29,810 bases of DNA, taken from the NCBI GenBank assembly GCA_021789735.1, contig JAJYJB010000026.1:1-29810 (forward strand), in the 5' to 3' direction. A model generated the notes under the pieces. It saw only the letters and a program-made list of their open reading frames with translations, searched no databases and was not told the origin of the DNA. Source of the DNA: Nitrospirota bacterium (GTDB lineage: Bacteria; Nitrospirota; Thermodesulfovibrionia; Thermodesulfovibrionales; JdFR-88). A program made the translations under genes and the position numbers. This document shows, piece by piece, positions 25,726-29,810 of the stretch. Position 1 is the first letter of the stretch, and every line of letters begins with the position of its first letter.

Positions 25726-27273
25726 ATGATAAAAACTGGTACGGAGATAGAAAGAGACCTCCTGAAAAAGTGCGTGGTGGACCTGAAGGAGGTCAGGGCA
25801 GAGCCTTTTACAATGTGCATCTTCGGCGGGGCCGGGGACCTGAGCAAGCGGAAGCTGATGCCGGGCCTGCTGCACCTTTTTGGGTCTGGAGAGCTTGAAA
25901 ACGGCTTTTCCGTTATTTCCTTCGGGATGCCGGAGATGGACGACGCCCAATACCGGGCACTGATCGTGGACAGCATCAAGCAGTTTGACGGGGCCCCGCC
26001 GGATGAACAGAAGATACAGGACTTCGGCAGCCACCTCTATTATCTGCCCGCCCGTTTTGAGGAGGACCTTAAATACAGGGAGCTGTGCCAAAAGATCGAG
26101 AAAGTGGGGGTGCCCGATTCACAGGGGAGCATTAACGTCATATTCTACATGGCAGTCCCTCCGGCGGCGGTGCCCGGAATTATCGGCAAGCTCAAAAAAT
26201 ACAACCTTTGCAAGGGGCCGTTCAACGCAAAGATCATCGTGGAAAAGCCCTTCGGACGCGACCGCCAGAGCGCCAGGGAGCTGAACCGCATACTGATTGA
26301 CGCCTTCGACGAGTGCCAGATATACCGCATCGACCACTATCTGAGCAAGGAGCCGGTGCAGAACATACTTTTTTTCAGGTTCTCCAATTTCATATTCGAG
26401 CAGATATGGAACAGGAATTACGTGGACAACGTCCAGATCACCGTCGCAGAGGACATCGGGATAGAGCACAGGGGGGGCTTCTACGAGCAGACCGGGGTCG
26501 TAAGGGACATTGTCCAGAACCATATGCTCCAGCTCCTTGGGCTCGTAGCCATGGAGCCTCCGGTGGGGTTCAGCGCGGACTACGTGAGGGACGAAAAGAC
26601 CAAGGTCTTTAATTCCGTCCGCATCATGGACGCCTATCACGTGGACAGGTTCACGGTCAGGGGCCAGTACGGGCCGGGCTACATAAACGGCCAGCTGGTG
26701 CCGGGGTACAGGCAGGAAAAGGACGTGGCGCCCATCTCCCTTCAGCCCACTTTTTTTGCCGCCAGGTTCCACGTGGACAATCTGAGGTGGGCGGGTGTGC
26801 CGTTTTATGTGCGAACGGGCAAGCGCCTGGCCAAGCGAATTACGGAGATATGCATCCAGTTCAAGCATCTGCCCCTCAGGATGTTCGGGAAGCCAAGCGA
26901 TGCTCTTGAGCCAAACATCCTGGTTTTCACCGTCCAGCCGGAGGAGAAGATATCGCTCCGCTTCTGCGTAAAATATCCATATTCTGTTGACCAGCTTTAC
27001 CTGGTGAACATGGTCTTCGACTACAGGGACATGTTCAAAATGAAGGTGCCGGACCCTTACGAACGCCTTCTTCTTGATTGCGTGAAGGGGGACCTTTCCC
27101 TGTTCGTGAGGCAGGATTCGGTTGAGGCCATGTGGGAGATCGTGGATCCGATAATCAAAAGATGGGAGAGCATCCCTCCGAAGGACTTTCCAAATTATGT
27201 TGCCGGAACGTGGGGCCCGCTTGAGGCCCAGGCGCTTGTGGAATCGGAGGAGCGCTACTGGATAACCGGCTGA
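25726..27273 (+). CDS. zwf: Glucose-6-phosphate dehydrogenase
   Basis: This 515-aa enzyme oxidises glucose 6-phosphate to 6-phosphogluconolactone with NAD(P)+, the first step of the oxidative pentose phosphate route. The nucleotide-binding loop is FGGAGDLSKRKLMPGL (about residues 34-49). The substrate motif EKPFGRD is followed by the signature RIDHYLSKEPVQNI with catalytic His204. Later conserved stretches are NYVDNVQITVAEDIGIEHRG, VPFYVRTGKRLAKR and the C-terminal AGTWGP. Length is normal (490-515). AGAGG lies about 9 bases before the ATG. It is followed by pgl after 64 bases, the enzyme using its product. Confidence 0.97.
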   Translation: MIKTGTEIERDLLKKCVVDLKEVRAEPFTMCIFGGAGDLSKRKLMPGLLHLFGSGELENGFSVISFGMPEMDDAQYRALIVDSIKQFDGAPPDEQKIQDFGSHLYYLPARFEEDLKYRELCQKIEKVGVPDSQGSINVIFYMAVPPAAVPGIIGKLKKYNLCKGPFNAKIIVEKPFGRDRQSARELNRILIDAFDECQIYRIDHYLSKEPVQNILFFRFSNFIFEQIWNRNYVDNVQITVAEDIGIEHRGGFYEQTGVVRDIVQNHMLQLLGLVAMEPPVGFSADYVRDEKTKVFNSVRIMDAYHVDRFTVRGQYGPGYINGQLVPGYRQEKDVAPISLQPTFFAARFHVDNLRWAGVPFYVRTGKRLAKRITEICIQFKHLPLRMFGKPSDALEPNILVFTVQPEEKISLRFCVKYPYSVDQLYLVNMVFDYRDMFKMKVPDPYERLLLDCVKGDLSLFVRQDSVEAMWEIVDPIIKRWESIPPKDFPNYVAGTWGPLEAQALVESEERYWITG

Positions 27274-27337
27274 ACAGGATGGTCCCGGCCGCAAGGAAAA
27301 AGAAAAAGCCCGTTTTTCTTAAAGGGGACATTTCATC

Positions 27338-28108
27338 ATGGGTCCTTTGATAAAAAACGCCCAGGTATTGGTTTTTGATGACGCTTCGGCCCTGGAGGAT
27401 TTCCTTCTTGGCAAATGGACGGAAATGGCCGGGGAGGCGGTGGCCCGAAGGGGCTTCTTTGCCGCAGCGCTCTCAGGCGGAGGGACACCGGTCGGCTTCT
27501 ACCGCAAGCTTGCCCGCCTGTCCGGTAAATATGGACCCGTCTGGAAAAAGACCCACATATTCATGGTAGATGAGCGGATGGTGCCGCAGGACAGCAAGGA
27601 CAGCAACTTTGGAATGATTAACGAGACCCTCTTAAGCGGCTCCCCCGTCCCGCGAGAAAATATCCACCCCATCCGCACGGACGAACTGCCTGAGATCTGC
27701 GCAGAAAGATATGCGTTCGAGCTTTCCGGTTTCTTCAGGCTTCAGAAAGGGGAGGCCCCGGTCTTCGACCTCGTGCTCCTTGGGCTTGGAGAGGACGGCC
27801 ATACGGCATCCCTTTTCCCCGGAGCCGGGGCATTAAAGGAAAAAGAGCGCCTGGCTGCGGCCGTCCATGATGAGCAAAGGCACGACAGGGTTACGCTGAC
27901 CTATTCGGTCTTAAACAGCGCCCGGAATGTCATTTTTCTTGTGACGGGGGAAAAGAAGGCCGCGGTGCTTGAGCGGGTCATTGAAAAGAATGACCCTGCG
28001 CTGCCCGCCTCGGCTGTAAACCCCGAAAACGGGATGCTGCTTTTTCTTGCCGATGCCGTGGCGGCCCGAAGGCTGCCACCCGGGCGCTGCAGGAAGATGC
28101 AAATGTAA
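27338..28108 (+). CDS. pgl: 6-phosphogluconolactonase (DevB/Pgl type)
   Basis: This 256-aa cytosolic enzyme hydrolyses 6-phosphogluconolactone to 6-phosphogluconate. Family motifs are ALSGGGTPVGFYRKL (about 45-60), FMVDERMVPQDSKDSN (about 78-95) and LLGLGEDGHTASLFPG (about 147-162). It lies between zwf and gnd, its pathway neighbours. AAAGGGG is 10-11 bases before the ATG. The C-terminal ~15 residues (RRLPPGRCRKMQM) are basic and variable. Confidence 0.95.
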   Translation: MGPLIKNAQVLVFDDASALEDFLLGKWTEMAGEAVARRGFFAAALSGGGTPVGFYRKLARLSGKYGPVWKKTHIFMVDERMVPQDSKDSNFGMINETLLSGSPVPRENIHPIRTDELPEICAERYAFELSGFFRLQKGEAPVFDLVLLGLGEDGHTASLFPGAGALKEKERLAAAVHDEQRHDRVTLTYSVLNSARNVIFLVTGEKKAAVLERVIEKNDPALPASAVNPENGMLLFLADAVAARRLPPGRCRKMQM

Positions 28109-28174
28109 AGCATCCGGTAAAGGGCCAGGGCAAAAAGTAAAGCAATTGTAAAAATTTCCCGGGAAGGTGAAAAA

Positions 28175-29116
28175 ATGCAGATAGGCATGATAGGTCTTGG
28201 AAAAATGGGCCAGAACATGGCAAGGCGTCTTCTGAAGGGGCGGCACAAGGTTGTGGCCTATGACAGGAGCCCGGAGAAGGTAGAGGAAACGGCGGCCTTT
28301 GGGGCAAAGGGCGCGTCCTCTCTTGAAGAGTTCGCCGGATTGCTTGCTCCGCCCAGGGTTGTATGGATAATGGTGCCTGCTGGAAAGCCGGTGGACGATA
28401 CAATACAGGCCCTTAAAGGCCTGCTTAAAAAAGGCGACACCATAATAGACGGCGGGAACTCCCATTACAAGGACGATCAACGACGGGAAAGCGAGCTTAA
28501 GTCCTCGGGAATAAACTACATGGACGCCGGGGTAAGCGGCGGGGTCTGGGGGCTCAAGGAGGGGTATTGCCTGATGGTAGGCGGGGACAGAAAGACATTC
28601 CGGCTTCTGGAGCCGATCTTCAAAACGCTTGCCCCGCCGGAAGGATACCTGCACTGCGGCAAGGTTTCGGCAGGCCATTTTGTAAAGATGGTGCACAACG
28701 GGATAGAGTACGGCATGATGCAGGCCTATGGCGAGGGGTTTGCGCTCATCAATGCATCGGAATACGGGGAGGGGTTAGATTTTTCAAAACTGGCACACCT
28801 CTGGAACCGGGGCAGCGTAATAAGGTCCTGGCTGCTGGAGCTTGCCGAGGACGCCTTTAAGAAGGACAGGGACCTCTCGCTTATAGAAGGCTACGTGGAG
28901 GACTCCGGTGAGGGGCGCTGGACAGTAGAGGCAGCGATAGAGACGGGGGTGCCCATGCCTGTGATAGCGTCCTCTCTTTTTCAAAGGTTCGGCTCAAGAG
29001 GGCTTTCGAGCTTCTCAGACAGGCTTCTGGCCGCCCTCCGGCAGGAGTTCGGCGGCCACGCGGTGAAGAAGAAAGCCTCCGCTGTAAAACGCGGGAAAGG
29101 GGAAAGGAGCCGCTAA
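28175..29116 (+). CDS. gnd: 6-phosphogluconate dehydrogenase, decarboxylating, short NAD-type
   Basis: This 313-aa enzyme oxidatively decarboxylates 6-phosphogluconate to ribulose 5-phosphate. The Rossmann start is IGLGKMGQNMARRL (residues 6-19). The end of the second strand is AYDRSPEKV with Asp30, which favours NAD+; NADP+ enzymes usually have Asn-Arg-Thr/Ser there. The substrate and catalytic region is DAGVSGGVWGLKEGYCLMVG and HFVKMVHNGIEYGMMQAYGE, containing the catalytic Lys and Glu. It lacks the ~150-residue C-terminal part of classical 470-aa enzymes, as the short bacterial class does. The last ~20 residues are a Lys/Arg-rich tail. GGGAAGGTG upstream is a good ribosome-binding site. 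It is the last recognised gene of the cluster. Confidence 0.95.
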   Translation: MQIGMIGLGKMGQNMARRLLKGRHKVVAYDRSPEKVEETAAFGAKGASSLEEFAGLLAPPRVVWIMVPAGKPVDDTIQALKGLLKKGDTIIDGGNSHYKDDQRRESELKSSGINYMDAGVSGGVWGLKEGYCLMVGGDRKTFRLLEPIFKTLAPPEGYLHCGKVSAGHFVKMVHNGIEYGMMQAYGEGFALINASEYGEGLDFSKLAHLWNRGSVIRSWLLELAEDAFKKDRDLSLIEGYVEDSGEGRWTVEAAIETGVPMPVIASSLFQRFGSRGLSSFSDRLLAALRQEFGGHAVKKKASAVKRGKGERSR

Positions 29117-29274
29117 ATCAAGGCTTTTCGCCGGCAGCAAGGAGCAGCTGTTTTCGGACGAGGCGGTCCTGGCAGCCAATACCGAGGGCTTCTTCTCTTT
29201 ATATGGAGATGCTTGATTCCTTCAGGGCAATCGCGTGGCATTCAAAGGAGATAGCGCAGGAGCTGCGGGACTGA
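29117..29274 (+). pseudogene. Coding-like remnant in two frames after gnd
   Basis: From 29115 to 29216 one frame is open and protein-like (LFAGSKEQLFSDEAVLAANT, then EGFFSLYGDA) but has no start codon. From 29203 a second frame begins with ATG and runs 23 codons (MEMLDSFRAIAWHSKEIAQE, then LRD) to TGA at 29272. Read together they look like one short protein broken by a one-base shift. I do not recognise the family. It may be chance, a decayed gene, or a tiny real ORF (29203-29274). Confidence 0.3.
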
Positions 29275-29278
29275 AATT

Positions 29279-29810
29279 TTAACGGAGATCCCGGGCCGCT
29301 GCAGGGGCTGCGGCCTTCCGGGGATAATAGTTGAACAGCTGGCTTATTCTGTCCCTGACCCATGAAGGGTATTCATCATATATCTGCCGGGCCTGCCGGT
29401 CGTAGCCCAGGGCTTCGAGCGCGTCGGCCTTGTTTATATCGTAAATGGGGTTTGAGCCCGCGTAGCCAAGTATGTTTTCGATCTCCACGATCTCCTTGAA
29501 AATATCCTTTTTGTCCATCCCGTATTTCTGTATTATCTTCTGGTTATTGGCGGTATTCCTTACGAATATAGCCTGATTGTTTTTCAGGAAAACGAGCTTC
29601 CACCCGGGGTAGGTTACAAGAGAAACAGGAAGGGGCACTATGTAGCCGGATTCCCTGAAGACCACGGGGACCAGTATGAAGTTTATGTTGTATGCGTCAA
29701 GGTCCTGCTCCCAGCCCGGATAGCTTTTCAAAATCGTGTCTGCCATGGTGTTCACTGTATTGTTCAGTGCCCGGCCGTCGATGAAGACCTTGTAATCCGG
29801 GTAAAGGTCC
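29279..29810 (-). CDS. C-terminal part of a large membrane protein (truncated by window)
   Basis: The frame is open to the window edge, so the N-terminal part is outside; 176 residues are visible. The visible end starts DLYPDYKVFIDGRALN and continues with YNINFILVPVVF, YPGWKLVFLKNNQAIFVR and a helical segment with a short TPR-like unit (IYDINKADALEALGYDRQAR). The 'YPDYKVFIDGR ... YPGWKLVF' pattern is typical of the soluble C-terminal domain of large polytopic proteins in the glycosyltransferase-C/PMT-like group, often of unknown function. The GTG at 29755 is internal, not the start. It converges on the pentose phosphate operon. Confidence 0.6.
   Translation of the reverse strand, partial: DLYPDYKVFIDGRALNNTVNTMADTILKSYPGWEQDLDAYNINFILVPVVFRESGYIVPLPVSLVTYPGWKLVFLKNNQAIFVRNTANNQKIIQKYGMDKKDIFKEIVEIENILGYAGSNPIYDINKADALEALGYDRQARQIYDEYPSWVRDRISQLFNYYPRKAAAPAAARDLR

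Noticed and set aside
27300..27320. A-T dyad AAGAAAAA/TTTTTCTT between zwf and pgl
   Set aside because: Its stem is nearly all A-T pairs, it is not followed by a T-run, and it sits just before the pgl ribosome-binding site in a clear operon. It is unlikely to be a terminator.

Overview
The window is about 29.8 kb of ordinary-looking chromosome from a Gram-negative bacterium with roughly 55-60% G+C by eye. It carries the end of a complex I operon, a nine-heme cytochrome c with a membrane cytochrome b partner, a complete kdp potassium system and an oxidative pentose phosphate cluster. That mix is typical of anaerobic respiratory lineages such as Desulfobacterota or Nitrospirota. The lineage is an inference from gene content only. 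I see no tRNA, rRNA, CRISPR array, insertion sequence or phage gene.

Layout: (1) 2-4741, plus strand: nuoL (5' end outside the window), nuoM and nuoN, overlapping and closed by an intrinsic terminator. (2) 4801-6606, minus strand: a cytochrome b561-type membrane subunit and a nonaheme, membrane-anchored cytochrome c, a likely quinone-to-periplasm electron-transfer module. (3) 6607-6896: a divergent spacer with an A-rich tract and several dyads. (4) 6897-11384: one very large protein (1495 aa) whose last ~490 residues are the ATP-grasp and phosphohistidine domains of pyruvate phosphate dikinase. It has no PEP/pyruvate barrel, and its first ~1000 residues are unrecognised. (5) 11566-14582: a periplasmic solute-binding-like protein followed by a hybrid histidine kinase, probably one signalling unit. 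(6) 14733-23047: a 26-aa membrane peptide, then kdpF, kdpA, kdpB, kdpC, a strong hairpin, and kdpD and kdpE. (7) 23064-24926, minus strand: an active-looking diguanylate cyclase with a cysteine-rich GAF-like domain, ending 16 bp from kdpE. (8) 25135-29116, plus strand: a good sigma-70-type promoter, then rpiB, zwf, pgl and a short NAD-type gnd. (9) 29117-29810: a short coding-like remnant and, on the minus strand, the C-terminal end of a large membrane protein cut by the window edge.

How the genes work together: Nuo pumps ions while reducing quinone, and the cytochrome b/c pair could withdraw quinol electrons toward periplasmic acceptors. KdpFABC imports K+ under control of KdpD/KdpE. Zwf, Pgl and Gnd convert glucose 6-phosphate to ribulose 5-phosphate and RpiB would interconvert it with ribose 5-phosphate. 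However, the RpiB here has aspartate where the catalytic histidine is expected.

The most unusual items are the giant PPDK-like phosphotransferase, the RpiB active-site substitution, the extra mini membrane protein ahead of kdpF, and the hairpin separating kdpC from kdpDE.
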